Shown: positions 34,085 through 46,620, counted from the first letter of the stretch. The stretch is DNA of 64,000 bases from Metallyticus violacea (GCA_030762175.1 CM060831.1:32942501-33006500), one strand, 5' to 3'. Program-made: numbers and translations. The notes: generated by a model from the letters alone, not told the origin.

Positions 34085-35325
34085 GCTGCATAATATACTC
34101 CTATTATTGTTTTATTCTTTATTAAATAAACTACCAGTTGTATTCCAAAGAAGTTTCAGAAACAATAACCCTAAACCTATTTGAGCAATGCATGGTTCAT
34201 CAGAGAAACATATGTTTATTTAAATGTAATTTTAAAACTACTGAATATCATGTTGAAATTATATCAAATATCTGTTTCAATAATATTTTATATAATTTAT
34301 CTTAACCTCATTTAGCAAGACAGTACGGTTTTATCACTAAAAATATTATTTCAACATTGTTTTCAGCTATTTCCTGACAATGTCATGTTTTAATATACTT
34401 ACAAGTTGCAAACATGCTATTATTCAATCTGAAATGAAACAGTGTTTATTTCCCTCTATTGCTCAAGCGAAACTGCCCTCCTCCCTCTCCACGCAGCTAG
34501 GCATAAAACCACCCTGTTGTGATTCTTGCTTACAAATTGCAGATTTTCATGTGCGCTGTTGCAATTTATACCATTCATAAAAGTGAAGCGAATTACTCTT
34601 TGTGTGGCTGGCTTTTTTGGGAAGGAAAAAAAAAAGGTGGAAAAAGCTAATCTCGTTGTCCTGCACTCAGCTTAAATGAAAGAGTAAAGGCTTTAATTAA
34701 TCTATGTATTTCATTTATTGCGAACTGTGAATGCATTTTGTAATTATTTGTGTGCTGAACATCGCTTGAAAAATACCAGAATTCAGTTTGAAGCTGTGAA
34801 TAACCGTTTGCAGAACACTGGTCATCAATGAATTGCTGAATTCAGCCCCTTTTTGTTTTTATATGCTCATTATATAACTATGGAAATGTGAAGCTTTGTG
34901 TTACAGTTTTATATCCGGAATTTTAATGAATTTTAAAGGGAAATGAAAATGCTAGAACACGTGTTAAGCTATTTAATGTTCGTCAGAAAGTGCCCCAAAA
35001 TTAAAACAACCATCATATGATACTACATTATTTATCGTAACTTTAGCTATGATAATTTATCATTTAATTGCTCTCTATTATTGCTCAAACACTTCGCAGA
35101 AATTAGGCACCTACAAATAGAATGGAAGAGAAGTTAATTATATGTTATCCCAATGCTATGCAATAAACAGGACTAACAACTTTGACCTTTATTATGCCAT
35201 TTGAAAACAAGAATTATGCTTTATTTTTCGTGTGCTTTGTTGCGCTAGTGTATTTTGACTTTAGGGATATTCCCAAAATGTCTCCAATAAACTTTATAAA
35301 TATTTTAGGTTTTGATGTAAATTCA
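34085..35325. other. unassigned AT-rich DNA
   Basis: Frames 34380-34580 and 35182-35403 plus have no known domain; the latter runs into a SINE-B copy. Confidence 0.4.
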
Positions 35326-35332
35326 TCTTTTT

Positions 35333-35609
35333 TTTTGGAATGGTGTTTAACGCCCGTTTTTACTACTAAGGCACCACGGGGGGAGGACAACGATTATACA
35401 TGAGATGAAATGATATATTGGGCAAACATTTTTTTAAAGGAAGGAAACGTTCCAGGCCTAAGTTTAGGGTACCTTCCCGGAATTTGCCATTTTATGAGGA
35501 CTGAGGGAAACCTGGAAAAAAAACCTCAGCCAGAGAGAACGGTCCTGGCGGGATTCGAACCTCAGACTTCCCTCTCACGAGTTCGCGCCTTAACGACCTC
35601 CGCCACCCG
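35333..35609 (-). mobile_element. SINE family B copy
   Basis: In reverse: GGTGGCGGAGGTCGTTAAGG, GGTTCGAATCCCGCCAGGAC, AAATGGCAAATTCC, TAAACTTAGGCCTGG and AAAACGGGCGTTAAAC, with the A tail seen as T8 at 35329-35336. Both promoter boxes are present. Confidence 0.88.
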
Positions 35610-35614
35610 AATTT

Positions 35615-37000
35615 TGTATATGTTTTAATTTTTATTAATTTAAAATATTGGAGATTTTTCTAAACGAATTCTTCCACCATGGATTAGTTATGTGGGCAAG
35701 ATTTATAAGAGAATTTTGCCTTTTAAACTCGCGTATAACACAGTACTTATTTGTGTATTATATGAATGAAATGAAATGAATGTTTCATTCATTTGTAGCT
35801 AAAATTATGAATATATTATTCAACTGCATTTTTGGAATATTTCAGTATTTCAATAAGCAAATTATGTATGATGAAGTTAAACATAAATAAAATTCAATTA
35901 AATTGCTAATAATTGTTGTAATATATTCAACGTCGTGTTTAATATTTGAATTTGTTTTCCATGTTTTCTATTTAAAGTCAATCATACAAGAATCTTTCAC
36001 AGCGTATGTATTAGATTTCTTGTAACTGTGAGCAAAGTATATGGTTGAGTTTTTGATTCTTCAAAATTCACTGAAATGCGTCAAGGTTTATAATACTTTA
36101 GATAACGTAACGCGTGTAAGTAAAGTTGTGTCTTCAAGGAAGAAGAATGAAATAGTTTGGTCAAAGAGAGAAGTTTTTAATATAGAAAATGTTCCTAAGT
36201 TTTTCGGAAGTTTTATATCTCCCAGATTAATCTAATTGGGAATCACTGCGAAGCTACGAGCAACCACATATATTTTCCGAAGCCATCTACCAATTGCTTT
36301 AATCATTGTTCTCCCTTGATGTTTAACTTGATTACTAAACATTAGACATTTAGAAAAATGTAAAAAGAACAACCAACATGAAAGTCTCCAGTACTCTGAG
36401 ACACGAGTTTAAATAAGAAGGGATTCAACTTTCAACGCTCGTTCTGAATGCGCTGTTGTTTTCTTATAGTAATGCAGATTGTCTCACAGCCAGACTTCCA
36501 CAATGCGATCGTAAACCCACTGGGGTTGCGCACGCAACTAATTTTACATGCCTCCACAAACAAAAGCCCAGGGGGTTTACTGTGTGCAGTGCACAAGACA
36601 TCCATGGATGAGATTCCAAACAAAACAATCTCGTGCATCGGTACAATTTAAATATCGTAGAAGAATATGGGCTCCATAGAGAATTAGTTCGTATAATAAG
36701 TGTTTTCTTTGTATCCTAAATTTAAATTCTATATTATTGCACTTGTGTATTGTTATTACTGTTATTATTCAATCTATTATTAAGGTTACTCCTTTCTTTA
36801 GATTAAAAATGCTGAAAAAACAGTCTCAGCATGCATAAATTATGGGATTTATATTTGTTAATGTGTATATCATAAAATAGTAAAGAATTGTCAAATAAAC
36901 GACGCTAAATCAAAATTTTACATTAAATGTATTTGTTTAAAATGTAAACCTATGAAAACGAATTAATAAACCTTTAGGTATTAAAAATAAAGAACACCCA
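35615..37000. other. unassigned AT-rich DNA
   Basis: Frame 36041-36235 plus and overlapping opposite-strand frames at about 36432-36651 show no known domain. A GC-richer patch at about 36480-36620 gives the latter. Confidence 0.4.
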
Positions 37001-37004
37001 CAAA

Positions 37005-37140
37005 TTTCTAAGTATGACTTCCTTCGGAAGTAAAGACTTTGGTCCCGTGTCTTAGATTTACGGTACGTAAAACAGACGCCTCTGAGCAAAATTTATGGAC
37101 CGTTTTAGGTTCTTAATTGAATGGGACGCTAATGACAAAA
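37005..37140 (+). mobile_element. SINE family A, old fragment
   Basis: CTTCCTTCGGAAGTAAAGAC, GTCCCGTGTC, TTTACGGTACG, GCCTCTGAGCAAAATTTATG and TTGAATGGGACGCTAATGAC follow the order of the SINE-A body in plus orientation. Head absent and many substitutions. Confidence 0.65.
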
Positions 37141-37510
37141 AATATTAATAAGCCGCTTCCTTAAATAAAATAAAATATACCTAAAGCATACACGTATATA
37201 CAAAACATTCAAGTATACTGAACAAAATATACAATCAAGAAATAATATTAGACGCTTTATTTATTGTTTTTATTTGTTTATAATTTATTTTTTCCATATT
37301 GATTCAAAGATTGGAGGAGACATGAAATAGTTCAAAAGATGTATGTACAATACGGCGGAAAATGTAACAAAAATCGCAAAATTAAAATAATGCCTTTATG
37401 GTAGGGATGATGTGAGGTTTATTAAGTCGAGAATGCCCAATGACTTTTCATGTTCATAACCTGGCAGCCAGTGAAAGGGGATGTTACTACCCATATGTAA
37501 ATAGTCATAC

Positions 37511-37780
37511 CTACAAGAATGGTCAACGTCGTTAAGTTCACGTGAACGGGAGATCTGGAGTTCGATTCTCAAAAGGATGATTCTCTCTAATGGGATTTTT
37601 TTTTTTTTGTTTTCCCGAGTGCTGATCAACTGAAAATGTCGGAGAGGTACTCTAAAACATAGACCTGGAACACTTCCTTCCCAAATAAAATTCCATACCC
37701 AATTTACAATTTCATCTTACCTATTACCAGTGTTCACCTACTGTGAAGCCTCAGTAGCGAAAAAAGGGCATTAAATACAA
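37511..37780 (+). mobile_element. SINE family B, diverged copy
   Basis: GAATGGTCAACGTCGTTAAG and GGAGTTCGATTCTCAAAAGG stand for the A and B boxes. Later GTCGGAGAGGTACTCTAAAA, GACCTGGAACACTTCCTTCC, ACCAGTGTTCACC and GCCTCAGTAGCGAAAAAAGG follow the SINE-B order. It is the most diverged full-length copy in the window. Confidence 0.75.
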
Positions 37781-37789
37781 TTTTTTAGA

Positions 37790-39042
37790 AAGTTAAACAG
37801 TCACATTGCTTTAGAGGTTTCATCCAAAAGTGACTTGTGTACTCTTCAGGTCTCTTACGGGTTTTTGTCAAACATGTCTCACATAGAGCTCGAATTTGAT
37901 TCCCTTGTCATTGAAATAATACATTTTACAGATCAAGGAGTACACCATGTTAATCCAAAATACAAAATTTACAGAGAGTTTTAAGAAAATTAAGGAACCC
38001 TGGGAACTGTGTGTGAGGCACTAAGTGATTAACTGCTCACCTCTCACCAAAGTTGCAGCAAGTGTAATTTATTTCTGACGAAGCGGCGTCTAGACAGGTT
38101 TTCTATGGGTCCTTTGTTTCCCCTGCAGTTAATTCCGCCATTGCTTCATCATCACTCTAGAATAATGCAGTCCACCGGTTTCCGCTGCACAAATGTAAAT
38201 GCAATGCGCAGCAAGACCTTGTCGGTATAGGAAATAATGTATTACCTTAAATGGCTGGGTATTTTCCGGACGCACTTGATATATTCCAGAACATAGTCCC
38301 ACATGTGCAAAGTATGAAAACAAGGCTGTTCGAAGTAGATTATGGTTCCCTGCCAGATGTTAGAGTACCTATGAAAATATGCACAGTCACTCCTAGGCAC
38401 TTGCCCAAAGCTAGTATGGAACTCAGGGCGTTGACTGTGAAGGCAAAATGCTGCTATCTGACAAACATGGTGGAATTTACCTCTGTTAGCCTCAGAATTA
38501 TTTATATAGTTATTTCCTTTCTTCCTTTCTTTCTGTCTCTTCGAAACGAAGTTTATGGCAGTGAAACTATTTTTAGGTAAACCGGGAGTCGTGTTTCACA
38601 AAGGCGCACCCTGTCGATATAAACATTTAAGTCAGCCTTGGAGTTTATTGCCTTAAGGGATTATTTTCTCCTGATTTACTCTCGTGAACTATTTTTGAAC
38701 TCAAATAAAACTCCTTTGACAGCAGTGAAAACGCAACTCAAAGTTCATCAAAGGAAACTTTATAAAATGGTGTGTGTGCTTGACAGCATTAGTGAAGAAT
38801 ATGAGCTTATCCTGAGAAGAAGAAAGTGGGAAATTTATTATTCTTACTTCCGTTCACACATTTTGATTTTTCTGTGATTTTTCATGATTTAAATTAACAA
38901 TTACTAGAATTACGTCACACTTTAATATCAAAAGCCTTTAAATGAAAATGTTTAAAAATGCTCAACATGCCTCTCTTTCAGCTGAATAATAATCATATTT
39001 CAGCCTTGATCTTGAATATAGTTAAACTTTTAAGCTATTTTC

Positions 39043-39088
<46 letters not shown>

Positions 39089-39685
39089 TGCTTTAAAATT
39101 TCCGACAGCTATTGCAAATTTTGAACTTGGGGGAAACTTATTAAGGCAATAAAATTGTAACTCTATAGCATGTTTCTGTAAATTTTAAGGTTTTTAATCT
39201 GGATGAAACTTAGGTAAAAAGTATTAATTTATTTTGACTATTTTACTCGTGTGACATCATCTTAAAATCGATCAATGAAACGAATCAAAATTTGAATTTT
39301 GATCACTAACAGCCGGATTACGGAGTGAAATTATCGAAAAAAAAAAATATCAAACCCGTATTATCACGCGACGTGCATTTGTTTTGTGGTCAGTGTAGGC
39401 AACTCTATCTGAACACGCATCACTGACCACTTTTGCTAGAGGCGGTGGGAAGCCATTGATAGCAACAAAAACATGGACAATGGACAATCATAACGTAAAA
39501 TGGATGGTTCTTAGAGTTTTGGTGATGCGTAAAATGCTCAATTTGATTTATCATTAGGAATTCCAAACCACAGAATATAAAGAAAAACAGAGACACTGTA
39601 TGTTATTTTTTTTTCCCCCAGTTGGTATTAGAAACTCGAGCAATAGCGATTGTAATAGTCGACTTTTGTCCATTTCAGTCTCACG
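37790..39685. other. unassigned AT-rich DNA
   Basis: A 109-codon frame at 38251-38580 plus and a 79-codon frame at 38638-38877 plus lack any domain I recognise; codon make-up is AT-rich like the surroundings. I do not call them genes. Confidence 0.4.
39042..39087. repeat. (AAT)n microsatellite
   Basis: About fifteen AAT units. Confidence 0.95.
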
Positions 39686-39689
39686 GGTC

Positions 39690-39846
39690 GGTCCTGGTGG
39701 TGTAGTGGTTGCCATACTTGCCTCCTATACCCAAGATCACGGGTTCGAACCCGGCCAGGACCAATGGATTTTTTTCGGGGCGTAAAAATCCTAAGTATGG
39801 CTTCCTCCGGAAGGGAAGTAAAGCCGTGGGTCCCGTTACGGCACGA
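39690..39846 (+). mobile_element. SINE family A, 5' half copy
   Basis: A 73-base tRNA-like head, GGTCCTGGTGGTGTAGTGGT through GGGTTCGAACCCGGCCAGGA, with good A and B boxes and pairing ends GGTCCTGG/CCAGGACC. The body then stops after the CCGTGGGTCCCGTTACGGCACGA stretch, having lost 12 internal bases seen in other copies. The head resembles tRNA-Gly (inferred). Confidence 0.88.
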
Positions 39847-39849
39847 ATG

Positions 39850-40455
39850 AATATCATACACTATTTTTGCATTTTCAGTTCGGTATAAAACTATGATCAA
39901 GTGAAAATCATTCAGCAAATCATTTATGCTATCAAAAGAATCTGAGATTGCAATTAAGTCTTGCTTTTCTTGTACATTCGTAGTTTTTCCCCTTAAACAA
40001 TCATATTTATTACTCCATTAGAAGGGAATGTGGAATAATTTGCCAATAATTATAGCAGGCCAGGCGTGGCACACAGCCATTTTATCTACGGTGCCAAGCT
40101 CAATAGCAGATTATTATGACGTTTAAACGACATACTAACTCAGGCGAGCTGAGGCATAATACGTGATAGGGATGATCAACTCTATACCAGAAGGGATATC
40201 TGATGTACACGAAATGCTCTAAACCGGTTTATGTGATTTAATGAACAATTGTTGTAGCTCGCGCTCGGCAAATGGATGTTTTGCAGAAATGTTTTATTAG
40301 TTTAGAACTTTCTTTTTAAATTCTGAGATATTTAATGGTAGTTTTCTCCTACAAAAAATCAGCATTTCATTTCTTTAGTTGCCGATATTTTATGGTATGT
40401 ATCTGTAAGAAAGCATCATCAGATGTAGAAGTTAATGCCCCAAGTTCTGCCAAAA
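39850..40455. other. unassigned DNA
   Basis: No recognisable frame or repeat. Confidence 0.4.
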
Positions 40456-40459
40456 ATTA

Positions 40460-42335
40460 CTTTATAGGTCGGATAAGATGCATACAGCCAGAATAGTAAG
40501 AAAGGTTGGCGGGAAGAACGATGGGGGTGCATAAGTGCGATTTTTGATTTAGGGCTGCCATCTAATGGATTATATTGAGAACTAGTAGAGGGTTACTTGG
40601 TTTTTTACAAATATGTTGAAGGGTCACACATTAGCGTAAGTTTTTAAAGATACCCGTCAGTGCAGACTGACGGAAGTCCACACGTTTCACGAATGCAGAC
40701 CATAGTCCAACTTTGGGTGACAGTATTGAAGCCAACATTGATGGTTTCTCGTTGTAATACTGTAGCAGCATCGTGTGTTTAGTTCAGAATACTTAACTTC
40801 GGAGTTAATGTCAATTATAGAAGGTGCTGAATATGGAGATATGTGGTTTTTTTTATTGATTTATTTATGGACGCTCTTTAACATCTCAGGTCATCAGCGT
40901 CCCATTCAACTTAGAGCGTGAAACGGCCGACAAATTTTGCTCAGAGGCCTCTCTTTCAGGCTTGAGGTTCTTTTTCGTGCCGCAAATGTACGACACGGGA
41001 CCCACGGCTTTACTTCCCTTCCGAAGGAAGCCATACTTAGGATTTTTACGCCCGAAAAAATCCATCGGTCCTGGCCGGGTTCGAACCCGCGTTTTGGGTT
41101 TAGGAGGCAAGTGTGGTAACCACTACACCACCAGGACCGACGAGATATGTGGTGATGTGTATATAACCGAGGGGAGGTTAAGTGATTTAACAAAAAGTTA
41201 CTAGCACAAAGTCATGAGTTAGATCCATCTTATCTTTGTACTTGACTGAAGTGTTTCGAAAACATTAACCTGGATGACAGAGTGTCCATTATTTCAAGAT
41301 TTAAAAGCATGCAACCATAGTGAACAAAACGTTTATCTAGAAGGCTTGATTTCTTGTTCATTGGATAAAAGGCGTCAACCTAGAAAACATAAGACTGTTG
41401 ATCCTGACTGGTATATATTTACAAGATTAGAGTTAGGGTTGTTAGTATGGGTCTGATTATTTATTAAGAAAACTTCAATAGGCAGATGCTATTAAAAGTG
41501 CCAGACAAAAGTCATCACCCTTCAAAGTTACTGAGCATTGGTCGATCAAACGTTTTAAACCTAAATTCAAAGGAAAGTTCCCATTTCCTATAAGATCCCT
41601 AAAATAGCTCCAAATACTCATCTAATCTCTCATCCTGTCATATATAATGGATTCTGGTTTAAGACTGTTGTTACCAGGACAAGGAAGAGCAGAGTACAAG
41701 ATGTTCCTGTATTGGATGCTGGTGAGTTTCAATATCTGGAAGTTATACAGTGGAATATTGCTAGCATCGAAGAAAAGTTCAAGGACCTGCAGAACCTAAG
41801 GAAATTTATCGCAAAAGAAGCAAATCATTTCTGACAATTTGACAACTTCAGATAACCTGACTAAAATAATTAACGACAAGATAATTGAGTTATGTGATAA
41901 GCAATTGACCTACAATACGTCATCATCCCATTACAAAAAATTATGAAAAATGAGCAAACCTTTTTTAATATTAAACGTTTATATATCATTTCACAGGTGC
42001 CTCATGTATAATCCATAGAATTTCACTCAGGATATCTGCTACAAGTGGAATACCTCATGAACAGTACCACAAAACCAGCTATTGCAACAATAGGCTTACA
42101 TAATACCGATTATAACATATTGTTCACGTTTTGTTTATGATGATATTTATTGTTTTTAAACTACTATTTTCAATCGTACAAATATTTACCTCGGCCTGTT
42201 AAATGACAACATATTAAGGTAAAATAAATTTAATTAAAAATAATGGCATTATACATACATACTATACCAGTTGATTTTAAACTCTAACATTAATTTCTCT
42301 CTAAGTTTATTATTTGGGCCCTACTTCATAAGATA
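40460..42335 (+). repeat. R1 repeat copy 2, interrupted by a SINE-A
   Basis: Aligns over its length with the minus strand of 6400-7860. Shared anchors include GGCGGGAAGA near 40509, GTAGCAGCATCG near 40763, AAAAAGTTACTAGCACAAAG near 41192, GGCAGATGCTA near 41481, GGACAAGGAAGAGCAGAGTA near 41678 and GAAGAAAAGTTCAAGGACCT near 41769. A 60-codon frame at 41274-41456 matches part of the 140-codon frame of copy 1, but stops and frameshifts break the rest. The SINE-A at 40847-41141 is a later insertion. Confidence 0.7.
40847..41141 (-). mobile_element. SINE family A, full copy with target duplication
   Basis: In reverse: GGTCCTGGTGGTGTAGTGGT (A box), GGGTTCGAACCCGGCCAGGA (B box), CGTCATTTACGGCACG-type body and the AGCGTCC ATAAAT 3' end with an A tail (T8 at 40847-40854). 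GAGATATGTGG at 40836-40846 recurs at 41142-41152. R1 copy 1 has the unoccupied site (GGAGACCATGTGG), which confirms the insertion. Both promoter boxes are intact. Confidence 0.95.
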
Positions 42336-42339
42336 CAAG

Positions 42340-43615
42340 CTAGCGTCATCTTTATACGTGCTTGAAGACTGGCAGAAACACTGGGACTGTTGCATTGCAT
42401 CCAACGGGGACTACTTTGAGAAAGAATATAAAAAATATGAGGATTAATAAACCGTATTATAAAAACTTATGATAATTCTTATTGGCACATACAAAACAAT
42501 GTATAAAATATACTTTATTAATTTCATATTTATTTACCATATTTATCAAATCATGCTTTGATATAATAGGAATTAAAGTTAGACTAGAGACAACTAACCC
42601 TCGCTCCAGACAAAAATGAAAACACTCTCATAGTTTTGTACGCCGAACAGAGGTTTTTGACCCCGGCCGGATCTGTTTACCTGGAAATTAAAGGAGTATA
42701 AGGATGTCTCCCAGACGCACGCACACATGTGAGCTTTCCTCGAGTCTGGTAAACGATACACACACCTACACACATGCCGACCGAGACGTAAACCTCCACT
42801 CAGAAATAACTTCCAAGCTTTCGCTTCTGTTGAAAAAACGCTTTGGGGCTTCGGATGGAATTCGATGAAATTAACGCTTACGATTCCGTAACGATCGACG
42901 TTTTTGTGTAAGTAAAGGTTTCTGTTTAGATGCTGTTTTCCATTCACTGGAAAGAACTGTGGAAGGCAACTTTTGAACATTTTTGTGTAAACTGTCTGAT
43001 ATGGAATTTTTTTTCAGCATTAGCATGTTTTTTACATAATTCTCAGCACACTGTTGAAGATAAAAGCAACTGGCACTGCTTGCTAATGATGAATACATTT
43101 GTAGCTAAATCTCTGTATGACATTTTACAGTTTTGAAACTTCCATAATTCAACAGAAAGCTAAGAGCGAGTTCGTTTAGAATAGGAAAACTAACTAGAAA
43201 GCACAAAGCTAATCTTTTGACTAAAACGGTGTAGAGATATGACGAAACAACTATAATTCTGTTGCAGTTTAACCAGGTGTGTTTTTATATGTTTTTCAGG
43301 CTGAAGGAAATTTTATTGTAATATGCGTACGAAATCTATTTAAAGTGGAAATATTTTAGTAAATTAAATTTGTTTGTACTAAGCGAACCTTGAACCAACT
43401 TGCGGTGTTATTCCACTGAACGTGTTTCCCTCCGTTGCGTTGACTGGAACAAGGTCACGCTAGCTTCTGACTGTCAATGTGCATCTGATAGTTGTTCGGT
43501 TATTAAGAGTGGTTCGTCTGTATTTAATCATGAAGTGAATTATGCTCAGCATGTTTTCTACTGCACAAAGTGTATTTATTTGTGTTTCATATGCATTAAC
43601 TTAGTTCGTCAAATT
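42340..43615. other. unassigned DNA
   Basis: A 128-codon frame at 42594-42980 minus overlaps frames on the other strand and has no known domain or signal peptide. I cannot support a gene. Confidence 0.4.
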
Positions 43616-43621
43616 TAAACC

Positions 43622-44237
43622 CCAGTTGAAGAAATATTTCCGGGTGTAGAAGTTTTAGGTCGCGCAACAATCCATAATCTTTATAATAAATCTCGAACCA
43701 TGGCTAGTGTTCAGTCTAAGAAAGCTAACAGACAGCATAGGGTTCTCACCGAAGAAATATTAGACATCGATAATCACTGGAGAATTCCCCCAAAAATTAC
43801 TAAGAAAACTTTCATAACAAACAGGCATATCTTATCATTGTGTGTACAGAGCTAGTAATTTGTTAGTGTTATAACCATATAAAACAACTGTGACACACGC
43901 GAGTGCAGTTTTGCCCCCTATATTTTAGAGAATTCTGATAGGGAGCATGATTTTAATTTTTTCAACAAGACTCTGCTACAGCTCATACAACGAATAATTT
44001 GTTGAGAAAATTTTAAGAGTGTTAGAATGATATAATTATTAGCAAGGATTTGTGGCTTCCTAGGTGCTCCGGCCTAATTCTTGCAACTTTTATATCTGGA
44101 ATTACTTAAAAAAATACCATACACAAGACAAACCCAATAGCGCGGAAGAACTAAAACAAAATATCCCCCAGAAAATAGCTCAACGTGAACCACAGCGAGG
44201 GATGGATAATGTTTTAAAGAGGTACCAACATTTTTGA
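43622..44237 (+). pseudogene. Tc1/mariner-superfamily transposase, decayed copy
   Basis: In order, across frameshifts: RATIHNLYNKSRTMASVQSK, then HRVLTEEIL (helix-turn-helix region, compare 'K....TGSV.....R.RT VLTEE'), FNFFQQDSATAHTT (the 'FQQDGATAHT' motif with the second catalytic Asp), then LWLPRCSG (compare 'LWPPRSPDL'), then NSAEELKQNIPQKIAQ and RGMDNVLKRYQHF before a stop at 44235-44237. This is the usual order in insect transposases of the IS630-Tc1-mariner superfamily. The stretch with the first Asp is lost between about 43810 and 43900, and there are stops within the remaining parts. Confidence 0.7.
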
Positions 44238-44239
44238 AT

Positions 44240-45410
44240 AATAACGGTATCCAATTTCAGTACTTCCTTTCATATTTGGCTATAATTTATTGGCTCACTC
44301 TGTATTTATTGTACTCAGTGATGCTAATTGACATTTTACCTGTAAATGTGACGTAATATTTATTAGTTATCATGAAGAACATGTAAGTAAATGAAAGTTG
44401 TTAACAATAACTTCCTAAAACGCATCGATTATAGAATCGTAAACTTCCAACGCATAAAATGTAATAGCTAACAGTTAATAATAAGTTAGAATAATACAAT
44501 TACATTGATTATACAATAAACTTAACATTTGTTTATAAATATTGCCTAATATTGAAATGTTTTGTAATAATTATAAACTTACTTACAGATACGTCATTTT
44601 TATCATATAAATAAACCCAATTCGTGCATTCAATTAAGACAATCAAGCAGATGTATTAAAAGCGAAATAAATAACAATTACATATATTATATTTTTTATT
44701 TCCACTTGTTGGTCCAGATCCTTCGGCGATTCCTGAAAGCACTAACCTCATTTCTGATTTCTTAACCTGCTTATACCTACCTATCTATCCAGACCTTTTT
44801 ATAACTTAAAACCAAGGTTACGTGTATTAGGATCTAATCGCAAATATTATTCCAGCTTTGCTTTAGAACAAAATTCTGATAATATTCCTCTATTCGTGCT
44901 CTTATATTTCATAACATTTTTTCCCTCACTATTCCAAAAAGGTCCTAATTTTTTTTATCATATATACTCGCTTTTTCTCAGCCTAATTCTTAATACCGTT
45001 TCGCCTTACAAAATATTCTGATTTTTATCCATATTTTACCTCTCCATCTCTTTGTTACCCTACATTCTAATATACAATTTAATACTTTCCTTTTCCTTTA
45101 TATAATTGGCACATCTCCATATTTTCAACTTTTCTTAATACATTATATTCCAAATACCTGTTCCAATCCATGCGTATCTATCTCGTTTTAATTTATCATA
45201 AAAAATCATATGTTTTTCACTATTCCATTATTCATGTCTTTGAATATGTTTTGCGCTATCCCTTATTTGTGCTTACTTGAGCTCCATATATTCCCCATCC
45301 CAATATATCAAGTAACTGAAGAATGTAACACACTCTTGTATATTACAAATTTATTTTAAAAAATGCGGCTTCGCCTATCAAGCTCCAGCTACATCAGCAA
45401 AACCCCCCCC
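44240..45410. other. unassigned AT-rich DNA with a G-poor stretch
   Basis: Between about 44881 and 45240 the plus strand has very little G (about 18 in 360 bases by eye) while T and C are common. No frame or repeat recognised. Confidence 0.45.
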
Positions 45411-45412
45411 CA

Positions 45413-45413
45413 A

Positions 45414-45469
<56 letters not shown>
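45413..45469. repeat. C9 run followed by (AAT)n microsatellite
   Basis: A run of nine C passes into AAATAATAAT with about eighteen AAT units. It gives an artificial Leu-rich frame on the minus strand. Confidence 0.95.
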
Positions 45470-45470
<1 letters not shown>

Positions 45471-45474
45471 GTCA

Positions 45475-46237
45475 CTTTTGAGAAGGTATTAGTAGCGTTA
45501 TAATAAAATGTTAACAAACCTTTTAATATCTGCATCGCATTAGCGGCAAAAGCTTCGAACATGTGCAAGAACGGCCACACATAATGTTTAATGTGGTAAT
45601 GGAATTTAACAATCACCAATATATAACAATTATGAAATATTAGTAATCTTCAACTTTAAGTTAAATAATGTACGTGTTCCAAAATGTGCACTTGAATATT
45701 TCATTATACAATATTCTATTCTTAATTTGGATTGTAAAGTGATGATAATTTATTTCATTTTACAATCACTACAGACAATATAAGCAATTCAAAATATTCA
45801 CTATCATAATAAGGAGCGCCAATCATGAAATGTTTTCTATTTAACTCATCCAATTTTCATATTCTTAAATTTGGATGACGCTCCACAATGCAAAAAATAA
45901 AAAAAATATATTATTGCATTCTCACCAAATACTGGAATATGTACTAACCCCTAAAATATGCATATATACACAGGGTGGAAGAAGATCTATGACTTTCCAT
46001 TACAAGAAGATTTTTTATGATGAATGGAACAAAAAATCTTAGTTCCATTTTACTCTTTTCGAAGTTTTTTTCGACAAAATAAAAATAATTTATTTTAAAA
46101 ACACCCAATTTAAGCACTTTACTTAAAGAGTTTTTTTCAATGATAATGACAAGATAAACTACTCCTCTCCATGTTAACCCCTATGTTGTATCCATATTTT
46201 ATTAGTATAAGGCTTCCAAAGTTTGGTGTTTTTTTTG

Positions 46238-46268
<31 letters not shown>

Positions 46269-46620
46269 TTTTTTTGCGTGAATTGTTGCTTCAGAACTGA
46301 TAAACACTGCATATCCAAAAATTAGGTTAGTAGTAATGTTAGTGTGTGTGTGTTTGTATCATGAGTAGTTTTTCAATTATTGTTGTGCTGTACATGCTTT
46401 AATAGCTCATTTCAATTGTGCGTTTATCGTTGAATGTGAAGGAAAACAGCATATACAGGGACAGCTTCGGTAATTCGCGGGGTCGAATTCTAAGTGCGCA
46501 TGTCACAAAATTGGCCCTAATACCTGTATTCTCCTTCTTATAGCTCTGTATAAATAAAAGAGATGCCCTTATTGAGTACAAGCTGAGAACATTTATTATA
46601 ATATTTTAAAAAATTAAACA
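45475..46620. other. unassigned AT-rich DNA
   Basis: Contains a (TTTTG)n tract at 46229-46275. No recognisable frame. Confidence 0.45.
46229..46275. repeat. (TTTTG)n tract
   Basis: About six TTTTG units followed by T13. Confidence 0.9.

Noticed and set aside
35762..35792. Palindrome ATGAATGAAA / TTTCATTCAT
   Set aside because: Short and made of simple ATGA-type repeats; common by chance in AT-rich DNA.
39690..39762. A functional tRNA-Gly gene
   Set aside because: The sequence is a SINE-A head followed by the SINE body, and the anticodon arm does not form a proper stem.
42594..42980. 128-codon minus frame as a possible gene
   Set aside because: No domain, no signal or membrane segment, frames also open on the other strand, and no splice or promoter context that I can support.
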